54,503 nucleotides of DNA from Gamarada debralockiae (lineage: Eukaryota; Ascomycota; Leotiomycetes; Helotiales; Hyphodiscaceae): assembly GCA_002803225.1 (NCBI GenBank), contig NXFV01001747.1, positions 1 to 54,503 of the forward strand, in the 5' to 3' direction. This document shows positions 21,661-37,486 of the stretch, piece after piece. Within the stretch, counting starts at the first letter, position 1; the number at the start of each line of letters is the position of its first letter. The position numbers and the translations under genes were made by a program. A model generated the notes under the pieces. The model ran no database searches, was not told the origin of the DNA, and was given only the letters and a program-made list of their open reading frames with translations.

Positions 21661-24348
21661 GTGAGATTCAGGAGGCCGGCATGGCTATCGACACTCCCAT
21701 ATCAACTAGAGTTTATTCATGCCTTGGAGTGCCAGCCAAACTACCTCTTTGGCCTCAGGTATTATTCTAATGACACACCAAAGTCCACCACTCACCATCC
21801 GAATACTGTCACCGCACGCATCCATCGCATTTTACCAAGATGCAGTCCTAGCACCACCGCCTGTACCAACCCGTGCTCCTCCCTCAAGAGCATCATCCGA
21901 ATCTCGCAGCATTTCGCCACCACTTCAATATCCAAAACCTGTAAGTCACGCCCCCAGCGCCTGGATAACTGCATATTGCTCCTCCGAATCGACGTCTCGC
22001 TCCTCCAAATGGAACTGTCTCAACCACTCAATAATGTAACACAAACACAAAATAATCATCAGATCTCACATCACGCAAATAGCGTAGGTAACGGCTGATT
22101 CTGCCCTCCTCTGTGACGAAACGTCCCAGATCCAGCCATTGAATGAAAGACAGGCCGTTTCCGCTTCCAGATCACGATGCATAATCTTCCTCCCATGATC
22201 CCCCTCCAGCATTGTGTTACCTTCCCGTCGCCGAAACAGCACTGGGGCGCTGGCTGAAGCTGAAATAGCCCTTCCTCTCTGCTTACCCCAAAGAAAGCTT
22301 AGTAAAAGCATGGATGGGAAATGAGTAGTCAGCATGGACGTGTTTCCTCTACGCGGCTGGGTGATTGAGGGTCTTGTCCCAGTGGTATTCAACACCTCTA
22401 TTGATAGAGCGAGCAAGCAAAACCAAAGAAAGTCAAAGCATGTGACTTGTTACAGAATATGCATCATGCACGTGCCTTCCGCAATCAAAAGTGAAGCTAT
22501 TTTCAACGTCCATCCCTCCACCTCCTCGCAGCAAAAGGAAAGTGCGGGAACAAGCAAAATAGAAAACACACTAAACCAACGCCACGAGCATCTTTACAGA
22601 TTTCCTGAAAGGCAAACGGGTTAAGAATAGTTCAGCAAAAACGACCGACTTCAATGTCGTGATCAGGCGGCTACGAGATGAAGGCGCTTCGCAAAACGCG
22701 CTTGTGGAATCCTCATCACAATTTCCTACCCACTCACGTTCTCCTATCCCCATCCGTTAGTCACCCATATCAAGTGTTCTCCCCGAGGCCGTTGTTGCCA
22801 AAATAAACCCCACCAACATTGCATGGATGATGGCGTGTTGGTGATAAGATGGGTGAGATGCAGGATGAACTCTCCGAGTCTCCAAAGACCTGGGTGTGGA
22901 TTCATGGAGATCTGGCGGTCGGCGGCGACGACCCCAATACCTTAACGCTTACTTCTATTTTAAGCCTCACGATTCGGGAGGATTCCGAAAGCTCATCATA
23001 TCTCAACATCAAGGCTAAGGCTCGACAATATTCGTAGCTTCACCAGCCCATGGCGTTTCAAACTTCTGCATGGCTGCAGCTAGCTTCACATCACTGCGTG
23101 CGGTCTTACGTTTTCTGTGAATGGGTGAATGGGGGAGGAGACAGGACAATAAGCTCATGTTTCTATTCTGAGCCGCATGAGGATCCCGTGAGTGCGGAGA
23201 ATTCGTCTCACGCACCGGATTCCCCCTTTTGTCAGTGGACTACGTTATCGAAGGCTTCACCAGGTCATCGATGTGATGGTACGCAACCTTTTGACAGCGC
23301 TTGCCGCGATCATGATGATGTGCTCATTCACTCCTTCTCAACTTTCAAAAGGGTGAGTGGGAAACAAACATCGTGGTCTGGTCTAGTTTCTATTTTGGGT
23401 CAATCGGCAACCCCGCTTGATGCTTGATGCCATGATGTTCACCGCCTGATATCTCAGTACCCAATCATAACATTCATTTTTCAGTTTCACATCTCGAAGT
23501 TTGCATTCTTTTCTCAGATGGCGCTTCGGTGAGTATGATGAGGGACCCATCGATAATCTTCTCCCTCCGCATGAGATGGCTAGAGAATGGCGATGTCGTC
23601 TTTCTATTTTGAGTAGAAATGATGCTTCACGTCAATCCGACGTCGCGGCACACTTGCCTCCTTCCTCTTCAGTCATCATGAACCTTCCTTTTCCTTGCAG
23701 GTAAGTGATGATTTCATTTGTCCTATTTCCATCTCCATCGGCGAGGGGGTGGCCACCCAAGAACTCTTTTTTGAACCCTGAGATCACCGACGCTTCTCGG
23801 CCAAGGCGATGAGCTCGAATTGAATTCTATTTTTAAGTCCAGAAAGCAGACTGGTAGTCCTCTGTCATCCCCCTCTGTTCCATCCACCGACAAGAAACGC
23901 TGCATCCTCATTCCCATACCTCCGTCAAAATCATTAACTGAGAAAAACGTCACATTTTGAATGTGTGACAGCGGAATGGCTCTAGCGGACTTGAGTTTGT
24001 TTCTCTACATTTCACACCAAATCATGCGGAGAGCCCACCAGTTCCTTCAAGACAGACAGCGAACCATGCGCCCCATCCCGATTCAAATCCAACTCTCTCA
24101 TCCCAGACTTCCTCTCACATATCGATTTCAACCCCTTATTCCCCCGTACCTCTTCTACATCCTCAAATCCTCAACAAAAATTCCATAAATTCCCACCTGC
24201 AGAGCCTCGATTTCACTCCCAGCAACCCTTCATCTCGTTCCAAGAGCCCGGCAAGGTTCTGGGTTGATGAGTTCTACCTGAAGGCGTTGAGTTTTTGAAA
24301 CTCTTTCAAAGTGAGAGATTGGGCTGGATCCTTTGTTTCGATGAAGCG
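21661..24348. other. No supported gene beyond short frames
   Basis: Apart from the short coding-like blocks noted for the leader region just upstream, this stretch shows only overlapping short frames on both strands, without domains or splice-linked continuity. Confidence 0.25.
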
Positions 24349-24732
24349 CTACGCATCGCCAACTGCACTTGGGTCGCTATCCGACGAGGTTGATGACGAC
24401 AAAGGATTCGACGACGAACTGTGGCGCGAAGGAGATAATTGGGGGATTCTTACAAGTGTTACCTTCCAATTGTCTCTGTGGCTTGCGGTGAACGGCTCAA
24501 GGATAGCTTCAACCTGAAATCCGGTCCCCAGATGAGTCTCTTCTTCTGCTACTACGTCCTCGGTTGCAATTTGTGCTCTGGTAGGAGTGGTAGCTTTGGA
24601 CGCTTGATCCGTGTCTCGTTGACCGACCATGATTTTATGGCTGCTCAGTTGCTCCCCGCCACTCTTCTTGAGCATCTCCTGGAATTCCGACGAGTACTTG
24701 GCCATTTTACCTTTCGAGGACGAAGATATCAT
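24349..24732 (-). CDS. Short hypothetical protein, uncertain
   Basis: Minus-strand open frame of 127 codons; an internal ATG at 24705 (MAKYSSEFQEML) is the likelier start. The N-terminus is charged and helical (SSEFQEMLKKSGG), the middle acidic (EDVVAEEETHLG) and the tail a Ser/Asp-rich low-complexity run. No domain recognised. Kept because composition changes sensibly along the frame, but it could be a chance ORF. Confidence 0.25.
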   Translation of the reverse strand: MISSSSKGKMAKYSSEFQEMLKKSGGEQLSSHKIMVGQRDTDQASKATTPTRAQIATEDVVAEEETHLGTGFQVEAILEPFTASHRDNWKVTLVRIPQLSPSRHSSSSNPLSSSTSSDSDPSAVGDA

Positions 24733-27229
24733 CTTTGTGGTTCACTCACCTGCTCCCACAAAATTGACTTCTAGAACCAGCACACAATCGATCACAACTT
24801 TGTGGGCTCCCAAAAATCGACTTTGAATCAAGTTATCCACTCACTCACGACCTCACGCCAATTTTGAACCTCGCTCATCCAAAATATCGAGGACTGAGGA
24901 GAAATTTCGAGATCACTCTGCAAGATTCTAAGACTAAAGACTTGCAGTCAAGTTGCAGACTTTTGGCCACGGGATCATTCCGAACGGAAAGGGCGATGAA
25001 CAGATTCGTAGTATGTGAAGGTACCGTACTTGAAGTCAAAACCTCCCGCCGTGGCGAAAACAAGCTCCAAGAAGCTCTTGAGATTTTCCGTTGCTGCAAT
25101 CCCGAAGACGGTGTTTACGGCAGGGCCATCAGCGTTTACCTCTACGAAACAAATGAAGGAATAACTTTTTACTCCAAGAATTGTAGACTTCCTGGAGGAC
25201 TTGGACTTGCAAGAACATGGCTTGGGACAAAAGTCGTATCGACAATGACAACGAGTTGAAAACGGCAAGTCGGCAATAGCTTCGACGAGGAGCATGGCAG
25301 GCATATGCGATCAGGTACGAAAGCATTTCCGTACAGTTCAAAAGATTCATCTCTTTAGCGTTGGCTGCGCGGCTTTCTTCTCCACGGATTGAACAACTCC
25401 CGTCTTCTTTGCCAACTTTCAGCTCGCATGGTCTAGTATGCTTGTCGTGTTCGCTGTGCTGTCACTTTATGGACCTTGGAATCCCTGGCCACCATGATCT
25501 GAGTGTACTATTCATTTAAACACCTCTCCGGTGCGGTCGCTGTCTTGTTTTCGGTACAGTTGGTCGTTCATACTCCCATCTTTTCCGTGTAAGTTCAATT
25601 CTTCCTTGGGAATCTCCGTCTGTTCGGCATTGAATGGAATACGTAAAATTCGTACACATCACACGATGCAAGAGCCTCTACGTCCTCTTTCGTGTTGTAA
25701 CATCTAGACTCTCAAGGATCAGCGACAAGACTATCTTCGACGAAAACCTCGGATTAAGTACCCATCCATAAGACGGGAGGATTTGTAGATTTCTCTTACA
25801 CTCCTGGGCTCCAACACGATCAAGAGCTTGGAGTAAATTCATACTTACAATTTTCCTGCAGTGAAACAGTAAGCGCATTCACTTCAAATGTAGCTCAACG
25901 ATGAAAAGAAACATCTCGGACAAAAGTGAGCCCGACTCACAAGTTCTATTATAAGCTTCAGGATCCTTCAGCCAACCTCAAAATCGAATTCCCAGATACC
26001 ACTTCCCCTTCGACCTGCGCACAGGAAACTTGGTGATGACTTGTATTACAATATGAAAGGTAAGAAGACAAGAAATCTCAAGCGAAGCGTCGACGCCAAG
26101 TCGTGGAGTCAAGGATTTTAAGTTTGGCGATACTTCCCACACTCTCACCCCTCGTCCTCCAACAATTTCTTATCTCCTTTCGCCAAGAAAAGTAAAGGAA
26201 ATGAAAATGGACAAAAGGAAAGTTACGTGAGGAATTTGACGATTCTTTTCAAGACTTCCGTGCTGATGCCCGAAAGAGGAAAGAAGGTAAAAGGGGCTCG
26301 CTTTCCAGATCTCGTGGGGGCGAGGCTGAAGTCATCGGTCTTTTCTCATTCGTCCCACCTTTCGAGCCAATTTTGAAACAAGAATAATATCCACTCTCAT
26401 TCGCCCGAAATCTAAGGATCTTCTCATCTCCAAAAATAACAATCAATACTAATGGCTAGAGCTTACGTGAAGCGCGCCTTGTCTCGCCAGGCTGGATCCT
26501 TCCAACGTCAGCGGCTTCCCTGTTTATTAGCTACCGAGAATTCTCAGAAATCATCTTCAGCGTTCTATCAACCAGTCTCCAACCGCTTCGTACCCGTCCA
26601 TCTGGATCCCAACCCAATCAAGGCAGGCCAGCGTGCATACACCCTCCATTGAAGTGCCGTGAAACATACATAATTATCCGGCGATCGTTCGCACTGCTGT
26701 CCAGTCATGCCAATTTAAAGCAACTTTAAGACAAACAAGCCCCCCTGATTTGCGCAGTCGCATGGTTAACCCTTATCATTTCGGGGTCCTGGCAAGGTGT
26801 GTAGGCTTATTGCACTGATATACTTTTCTGACGTGAGAAGATCGCCCAAAACGAGCGTGCCAGCACATGCGAGCACATGCCGATGCTACTTAACCTTCAT
26901 TTGAGCCCATTTCAGCTAATTATCCTCTTTTATCCAAAAGCAAGTGCGATTGTCTATTTCTGCTCTGTATTTCCTTCCTTCCTTCCTTCTGACCTTTTTG
27001 CGTAATTTTCTGTGTGCTTTGTGCAAACTTGTGCTTCCTATACTTCCCGGAATAAATTTCGTTATTTGGTCACTCGGCACTGAAGACAAGTGCCGGAATC
27101 TTTCATCAAAACCCTCAAGCCACATAATCATCAAAACATCAAATCAATCCTTTGACCGAAACGGTCGAGCGGAATCAGTAATCACGAGACTTCAATCACG
27201 TTATCAGCATCGACAGCGAGACATCCAAC
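24733..27229. other. No well supported gene
   Basis: A plus-strand frame at 24864-25259 (131 codons) and a small one at 26452-26652 (66 codons, basic and Arg/Gln-rich at its start like a mitochondrial presequence) are the only candidates, and neither has a domain or partner exon. The region from about 26930 carries TTCC repeats and a pyrimidine-rich leader for the PPxY protein gene that follows. Confidence 0.3.
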
Positions 27230-27841
27230 ATGTCAGTCTTCGCATCACAGCCATCCTTCGTGGCACCGCCCTCCTACTCAAGGACCAAGATCCAACCTCC
27301 ACCATACAAAGCACCGGAATCGAGTCCCATCTCCTTTAATCCGATCAAGACTATCACTCGAGTCTTTACAAACATCAGCGCCGCAACGTCGGCAGTTTCT
27401 ATTCCTCTTAGCACTACCAAGTCGAACTCCTCGTCAACTACAACTTCACCTTCCTCCATCTCCACTCAGTCCTCATCGTCTCCCGAAGACCGAGAACAGC
27501 CCTCACCTTCCATCCCACCACCAACCTACAGTCCCATCAAAGCCGCGCCCAAGCCTCTCACTTCACCACCAGCATATAGCGCCAACCCTGAACCACGACC
27601 AGGAACGGGAATCAATCCACGTTCCGATACGTTCATCACCCGAGAGCAAGTGATTCCAGCGCAGGGCCAAGGTCTGGCGTTTAATTATGATGAGGAGGAG
27701 TGGGAGGTGTTGAGGGAGAGGGAGGAGAGGAGACGGTTTGATGAGTTGGAGGCGAGTCAGAAAGAGGATGGTGGGTGTTGTGCTTGGTGGTGGAGTGTGG
27801 GTGCTAGTCCGTTGCCTTGGGCTGCGTATTATGTTTTCTGA
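27230..27841 (+). CDS. Proline-rich protein with four PPxY motifs (WW-domain ligand)
   Basis: Single exon, 203 residues. Four PY motifs are visible: PPSY at residues 13-16, PPPY at 23-26, PPTY at 97-100 and PPAY at 113-116. PPxY is the established ligand of WW domains, above all those of Nedd4/Rsp5-type ubiquitin ligases, so an adaptor role in membrane-protein ubiquitination is a reasonable inference. Residues 45-95 are a Ser/Thr-rich linker. Residues about 140-175 form a charged helical segment (YDEEEWEVLREREERRR). The end is distinctive: GGCCAWWW followed by a hydrophobic tail, where the paired cysteines could be lipidated to anchor the protein to a membrane. There is no arrestin fold and no full transmembrane helix. 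The ATG lies 8-10 bases after an ACATCCAAC context and is the first in frame. Confidence 0.7.
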   Translation: MSVFASQPSFVAPPSYSRTKIQPPPYKAPESSPISFNPIKTITRVFTNISAATSAVSIPLSTTKSNSSSTTTSPSSISTQSSSSPEDREQPSPSIPPPTYSPIKAAPKPLTSPPAYSANPEPRPGTGINPRSDTFITREQVIPAQGQGLAFNYDEEEWEVLREREERRRFDELEASQKEDGGCCAWWWSVGASPLPWAAYYVF

Positions 27842-30196
27842 ATGAAGAGGGGAAGACAGAGAGGGGTGACGATGAAGAAGATTTTCTGCGTTGATTTGAT
27901 TGAGGGAGGGGAGATTGGATGCTTGAAGAATGAAGATGGCAAAACTCAACGGATACGATACCCTTACGAATTATGAAGGCGGGAGTTACTTGGTGTCTGT
28001 GGGCGGGATACTCACACTTTTGGGGAACATACAGATTGCAATCTGCTGGACGAAAATAATCTTTTTAGAACAATACACAAGTTCAAGGCCATCTCGTTGC
28101 TTATCTTCCCCAAAATCTCAAGTTGTACGTCTTACTTTTTAACGAGATTTGCCACGTCCGTACTTCCATACCACCTCTTCTTGCGCTTTACCTCCACGAT
28201 CAAGTTTTGAACGAGTCTTTCAATATTCAGATGCTCATTCAGTCAACCTGCGCTTCCACTTTGGAATCATGATTCATGGAAGGCAACGATTGCCGACCAT
28301 CTTCCCGCCTTCCCATTTCGCCACGCCGGTGAGCTGGCAGCTGACGTGAGGTAGGTGTCACAACGCGTTCGCAACTCGCACTCCTCGCCCCAAGAAGGAA
28401 TGCGGTGAGATACCCTGCGCAAACCACTCTGTTCGCGCCCGACACAATGCCCCAATCGCGCAGGCGTCAACAAGTATCATGATCTGGCTTCTTCATCTTT
28501 TTGGGAGAAGAATGATGTACACGCAATCTCCCAACCTCTCCAAGCTTCCGTTCCTTCCTTCACTCCCACAACGGAGAATCAGAACTCGTCGCCACCCACG
28601 ACTCAACGTCCCGCCTTGGCTTCAGCTTGATGCTTGATGGGACCTGAGGCAACACCATCGGCAGCGAATAACGAGGAGAACGGCGGTGATGTCGAGGCTT
28701 ACATTGTCACTGGAAAGGGGAAACAAGATGTGGAAGGAAGTGCTGAGAGTTTTCTCTATCGAAGAGAGATGAAAGCCAAAGAGCATCGCTTCAGATGTTG
28801 CCTTTGGCAAAGCCTCCCAGGCACCCCGCATTTGGAAATCTCGACTCCTCCAAGTGGAACTCGACAATCTGCAAAGGAAGCAGGCACAGTAGGCAGATCG
28901 AAGTAAATGTTGGCGAAACAATCTTCACTAAATATACTATAAACAGTCGGAAACGGACATGCCATTATTGCAGCGGCGAACTGACATGATTCAATCATAG
29001 GGATGTTTTGGACGTGCTTCTCACTTGCCAGAGTATAAATCCTGGGCCGCAGCCCATAGGGACTTGTCTGCAACGCGTGTCACCCCTTCAGGTCTTGCTA
29101 ATCGTTATGGTGTAATACCCTACCGGTTCCCAGCTGCTCACAAAATAAGATGTACTCTCTTGATCTGTAGTTTGATATAGCTAGCTGCAAAGAATGTCGT
29201 TGTCGGATCCATTGTTGTCGCTCTTGTTTTTGCCGTCCTTTCCCCGATGTAGCTATAAACTCTATAGACATGCTGCAAGAAGTTTTCAAAATTCTCTAGC
29301 TCTCCAGTCCTCAGTATTTCTAGTTCTGCCTTGACCAGCAGCCAACGCTTCCCTTCCCGTCGCTTTCCTTTCTGGTTACAGAGCGTAACTCGCCATAAGG
29401 CGCTCACCAGTGCTGTCAGGTGCCATGCTTAGATGGAGGTTTTAGGCCAAGTTGTGGTACATTCACTCGTCCTATAATACACTCACTATACCATCCTCTA
29501 CAACCAGTCCTTAGGACAACTTCACGGTCGAGAGTTTCGCAACCTGCTCGTGAGAGGCCGACACTGGAAGGTGGTCATGATGAATGTTGCTTACAGTCCC
29601 ACGGCGAGTAAATTGAGAACATTGCAGGCGAGAACCATATGGAAGCAGCAGCTGTTCCTCCGTCATCCTACATTCACAATAGAACCAGAGCAGTACGTCT
29701 CATTTTGGTCTCTTCGGAAGTATAGTATTGGCAGGAGAGCCGTGAAGTAGCACTATTCCCTTGCTTTGCTTCCTAACCTCCGGCCACTCGACAGGACGCT
29801 AGCAGTCGCTGAGCTACTTTACCTTGTTAAGCAAGGAGGTATGACGATGACAAAGGGATATTGATCTTGACAACGACAATCATGGTAGGTTGTGTAAAAG
29901 GATGTCCAAGTTCCAATGCCGAAAGTGGTCCCAAGCTATTTCGAAATGCATCTATTCGGCCGAGGATCGAAAGAGCTTACGGCGTTGAGACACGGAGATC
30001 AATACTAACTAGGTCACTAGAACTGATTACATCGCAAAACACAGTGTGATGAGCAAGTAGTAGCATTACTGACTGTTCTAGACTGCACTTTCCATGTCTA
30101 TGCCACTCATGTCTGTTCCATTTCCATTCTCTCGCAACTCCCAGCTCCACCATACCATTCCCATCTGCATCATTTGTCAACCCACCACCCCAGAAC
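27842..30196. other. Gene-poor stretch before the Prp4 gene
   Basis: No supported gene. The best frame, 28634-28906 plus, overlaps an equally long minus-strand frame and has no domain. The last hundred bases likely include the 3' untranslated region of the leftward kinase gene. Confidence 0.3.
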
Positions 30197-33006
<2,810 letters not shown>

Positions 33007-33513
33007 CTTAATTGCGGTAACCAGACGGTAGATTCCCCTGCCTTGCGGTATGAAAAGTATGTGTCAGCCAAGGATCCAGAATATATGATCTCAATGTGAG
33101 AAGAGCCCAACCGGGTATCTATCGTCTCTCTTCTTGATTCTCAGCGCATTATTAGGCGTACGTCGAGTGGTGATACGAAGGATCTCAGGCTTAATGAGGT
33201 GCCGTATGGTGTAAAGTGCCAAGGGAAGAGGGTGTTCGAGAGGCTGTCGTGATGTTTGTGGGTGAAAATGGCGGCAGCCTGCATATCTCCAGATATCAAA
33301 TGAATTTGGTGAGGCAATAAGGTTAGTGGCTGTTTTAGGTCTAGCGCGAAAAGAAGATCGAGGCGCCAGGGAGGCGCAAGGCAAAAACCTCGAATCTCAC
33401 CTGCCCCGCCAAGCTCCCTCTAACTTGCTTCTCTATCTAACCGTCTGCGAACATCTACACTCTTGCGCACTTCGAATTCGAACACTCCAGACCTCAAATC
33501 ATACACATTCAAA
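33007..33513. promoter_or_regulatory. Divergent promoter between prp4 and tma7
   Basis: About 500 bp separate the two start codons, so both promoters lie here. The tma7 side (33410-33513) is pyrimidine-rich with a TCTCTATCTAACC-like leader. Both genes serve basic RNA or ribosome functions, and a shared regulatory region is plausible but not shown. Confidence 0.4.
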
Positions 33514-33837
<324 letters not shown>

Positions 33838-34962
33838 ACGGGTCGCAATAGATGAAGGGGATGAAGATTTACGTATCGGAATGACTAAATGATCGAAAGC
33901 ATGGAGAATATGGCGTTGAGGGATTTCATGCGGTGGAAGACTTGGTTCGGTATTGGCTGATACGTTACTTTCGAGAATCGATGAACATACTATACTTGGG
34001 ACATACAATTTTGCAGCCATGCTTGAGTGATGTGCAGCGCAGGAACCATTTCTACTGATGGTCGATAGAGGACTTAAGATTCGAAGGCCGAAAGCCTCAG
34101 TGTTTGCGGAGACGCGTCTTCTACTCCACGGTTTGAAGCGTTTGCCCGACTTTTTCTTCATTCTCTACTTTGCATATTCGGAGAATATAGCTGGTTGATC
34201 AGTATCTCACTACCTCAGCCCACGCGTTCTCGTAAATGCCCATTAGTTTGGTAGGGCTGATTGTAGCCCAGCCTTGCAGATCGAGGGAACTTTGGAGTTT
34301 ACAGATTCATATTCACTACAAACAGCAGTGCAGTCCACAGTCCAATATCCACTGGTCCTCAGAAACTCACATGCTGGATTGTATCGGCTATATAAGACGT
34401 TCAATCTACGGAGCAGTGAGTTTGGGATATCGACTTCATGTATCTCCGAATCGACTTCGAAGATTGCAGTTCCTTGCTAGTTCATTTGAATTGAACGATT
34501 CATATGACTGTCATGGAAGAGATAGAAATGAGTTTTTATATTTGAGAAGGATGTTCTTGTGATGAATTGTGATTTGATTTGAATGATTACGACCAGGCTG
34601 TCGAAACGGACAAAGATGCTGTAAAGGATATATATCTCGCCACGGCGTTTCTGTCGGACAGTTAGCACAGTTTAAGAATTTCAAAGTACATATCAGATGA
34701 TGGTTGTTGCAATTAGACGAATTTTTCTCCTTTCCATGGTTGGGAGTGAAGATGGCACTTGTTTAATGTAAAGTGATTCAAGAACGCATGGTGTCAAAGA
34801 CTAGGGTTACAATTATACAAAACAGCCCCTTCCCTTCTCAGCATAACCAGCCATCATTCAATGACCAAAAACCTATAATTCATCCCATCATAACCCATTC
34901 CTCCGCCCAATCTCCCGATACCCAACCTACTCCATCCCCTTCTCCTCACCTAAGAAATGCCC
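33838..34962. other. Intergenic between tma7 and the annexin gene
   Basis: Two convergent genes end here. I see only short frames without domains. An AT-rich segment around 34540-34720 and a pyrimidine-rich segment at 34810-34960 are the only compositional features. Confidence 0.3.
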
Positions 34963-36523
34963 TTACTCTCCCAAACAAGCAATCATCAACCTCTCATAAT
35001 CGCCACTAGTTTCGCCCTTAATTCTATGGCTCAAGCTCTTGTGGTACTTATGCTGATACGCGCCCTTAACCTGTTCCAAGTGATTCTTGTCCCAGTGAAT
35101 ACGCACGACTCTGTTGACGAGTAAATGGTCCTTGGTTCCTATGCCGTGCATCGCGTCTTCGAGAAGCATGGCGTCGCGCATAGCTTTGTCTGTGCCAGTG
35201 CGGAGTTGTTGGAGGAGGGCTAGTTCCATATGGCCGGAGAATTCCTGCACATCCACCTGTCAGTATTGATTTTTGGGAGATTTGAAGGGGGATTGGGCAG
35301 GGCAAAGGGGGTAGAATATACCTTTATGATTACACTCTCAAAGTCTTTTGTAAACTTTTGTTTGTAAGTGTGGGCAATAGCTCTAATCTGCGCATCACTC
35401 CTCTGGCTCAAAATACTGCACACAAGCAACTCATCCGTGCCATGCCGTCCCTCAGTCGCCTTATAAAGCTCCATAACATCTTGATCAATCTGCTGCGGCA
35501 CCACTGGCGCGCTCTCCTCATTACGATTCGCCGCCAACACCATCAGGAAATGGCGTTCGGTCTTCATGCTCAAGTCGCCTTTGATGGCACTCTCGAGACT
35601 CGAATGGTATGTCTTCTGGTATAGCTCCTTGATGGCTCGCATATCCGCATTGCTTCTGCCTAGCAAGACGTCGTTGAGGACTTTTTCTTTTGTGCCGGGT
35701 CCATCCATTGCGTTGTGTAGGAGAACGACGTCTTGCATCAGGGGACCGCGAATGATGGCGCAGAGACCTTCTCTAAACCAACCAGATACCTCGCCTTGCA
35801 CGTCGGTCAACAAGTGTCTGCGGAAGCGCTGGTTGTATGTGTCACGTATGACGTTGATCTGTAGAGGATCCTTGGTGGCGAGGGCTTTAATGAGCATCTT
35901 CTCGTCTGTACCAAAGCCTTTCATTGCTTTGCGGCATGCTTCTGCATCTGGAACGCCGTCCCAATGGATTTGTTGAGGTGGACCGTACCCAAGAGATGCG
36001 GGTGTAGGTGGAGAGAAGACTTGAGGTTGGCTGTATGTGCTGTATGGTTGCTGAGGGGGAGGAGCGCTATAACCGGGCTGAGGGGATGGCGCGCCGTATT
36101 GGCCTGGTGTTGGAACTCCATATTGTCCTGGCGGAGGAGCACCGTATGGTTGTTGTGGGGGAGCACCGTATGGTTGTTGTGGGGGAGCGCCGTATGGCTG
36201 TTGTGGAGGAGCTCCATATGGCTGTGGAGGCGCACCGTATGGTTGTTGTGGTGGAGCGCCGTAAGGCTGCTGAGGGGGAATACCGTAAGGTTGCTGTGGA
36301 GGATAGCCTTGCTGAGGAGGGTATTGATTGGGAGGAGGGGCACCGTAAGGCTGTTGAGGAGGGTAGCCTTGCTGCGGGGGAGGATATTGGCCATAGGGAG
36401 GCTGGGGGGAATCTGCGAGGCTACCAGTCAGCGTATGCGCGTAACCTTCACCGAAGGCAGACACTTACGACCAGGCGGCGGGGCGCCATATGGAGGTTGA
36501 TAACCACCTTGGTTGTATGCCAT
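34963..36523 (-). CDS. Fungal annexin with long Pro/Gln/Tyr-rich N-terminus
   Basis: Complement of 36523-36469, 36412-35322 and 35244-34963, 475 residues. Annexins bind acidic phospholipids in a calcium-dependent way and act in membrane organisation and secretion. Residues 1 to about 160 are tandem YPPQQGYPPQQPYGAPP-type repeats, as in fungal and Dictyostelium annexins. Four annexin repeats follow, marked by MKGFGTDEKML, MDGPGTKEKVL, TEGRHGTDELL and MHGIGTKDHLL. The first has the type II calcium-site pattern GxGTD, while the second and fourth have Lys instead of Asp after GT. The final exon is joined through GTGCAG at 35247-35245 so that VIIK is followed by EFSGHMELALL, as in relatives. Exon 1 encodes only MAYNQGGYQPPYGAPPPG. 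The acceptor of intron 1 was set at 36413 because the nearer TAG breaks the frame. Confidence 0.93.
35990..36405 (-). repeat. Tandem coding repeat (PQQPYGAPP-type) in the annexin gene
   Basis: Degenerate repeats of roughly 24-30 bp coding for PPQQPYGAP and QGYPPQQPYG units, at least nine copies. The repeat also keeps open long frames on the other strands, which are artefacts. Such tracts vary in length between strains by slippage. Confidence 0.8.
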
Positions 36524-37486
36524 TCCGTCTTCTGATCTGTTTCCTGTCTGCTGCGAGATGTCAATCTGATCGAGGAGGTTAATGAAAGAGAGAGCAACTC
36601 GGTTGTAGGATAGCAAAGATAGTTTTATGTCAACCCCGTCGACGTAGTGATAGACAAACTAAAGTCCAGCCGCAGCTTACAGGCGACGAGGAGGGGCAGT
36701 GCGACTGGGCTGTGCAAGCCTCTTGGCTACAACCAAGCGTCTTGGCGATAGGGTTACACACAGAAATGAAGGTTTTCTGATGAACGTGAAGAGTGGGGAA
36801 GGAGGACGCTTTAGGAAGGTTTAATGGGTTATTGGGAGAGGTACGAGGATATCAAGAGAGAATGAGTGGATGGATAATTTAAATTGAGCTGAGTGACGTT
36901 GACCCTGCTGTCTTTGCGACCGTAGGGCTGAAAATGCCAGGTGACGCAAGTCAAAGCTCGGTTTGCCTGCTGTGCAAACAGTACGGTACTCCACAGTATA
37001 CCTTCTATCATCAATTCTACAAAATTTACTACAAACATCAGTGAAAGTATATTGCATCCTAAATATCAGTTCACGGCCAAAATTGTAGATGCAAAAGAAG
37101 CAAAAGCTCCCATGCATAATAAGTATGCAAGACCTCTTCAGGCGCTTGCCTCATTAATCTCCTTCCAGTTCATGAGCAAAGAACGTGACTCACGAGGAAC
37201 GCTCGACCTGGAGATTCGTGACACACAAGTTCCATGAGACCCTCCTTTGCAATCTCTCATTCTTGTTTACACATTCAATTATTCTGTTATTGGCAATTGT
37301 TCTTTCCTCCTGATGCAGATTCAATTAACGTGTAGGACTTCGGGAACCGCCGTTCCATAATCGTCCACTTGCTCTGAGCAATTCAAAGCCTCGCATAATC
37401 TTTACTTCATCAGACTGTTTCTGCGGGCCTCAGAATCGCTGAATTTACCTGGACGATTGATATTTTACTTCTTCACCAACCTCAGC
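36524..37486. other. Divergent intergenic region
   Basis: Upstream regions of the leftward annexin gene and the rightward gene at 37487. A pyrimidine-rich plus-strand leader precedes 37487. No gene supported. Confidence 0.3.

Noticed and set aside
24864..25259. 131-codon plus-strand frame
   Set aside because: No domain, no partner exon, and equally long frames on the opposite strand.
26970..26990. TTCC tetranucleotide run
   Set aside because: Short ordinary microsatellite in a pyrimidine-rich leader; no special meaning inferred.
35964..36535. Two long plus-strand frames (178 and 175 codons) rich in Trp/Arg and Val/Glu
   Set aside because: They are the opposite strand of the PQQPYG coding repeats of the annexin gene, which keep all frames open.
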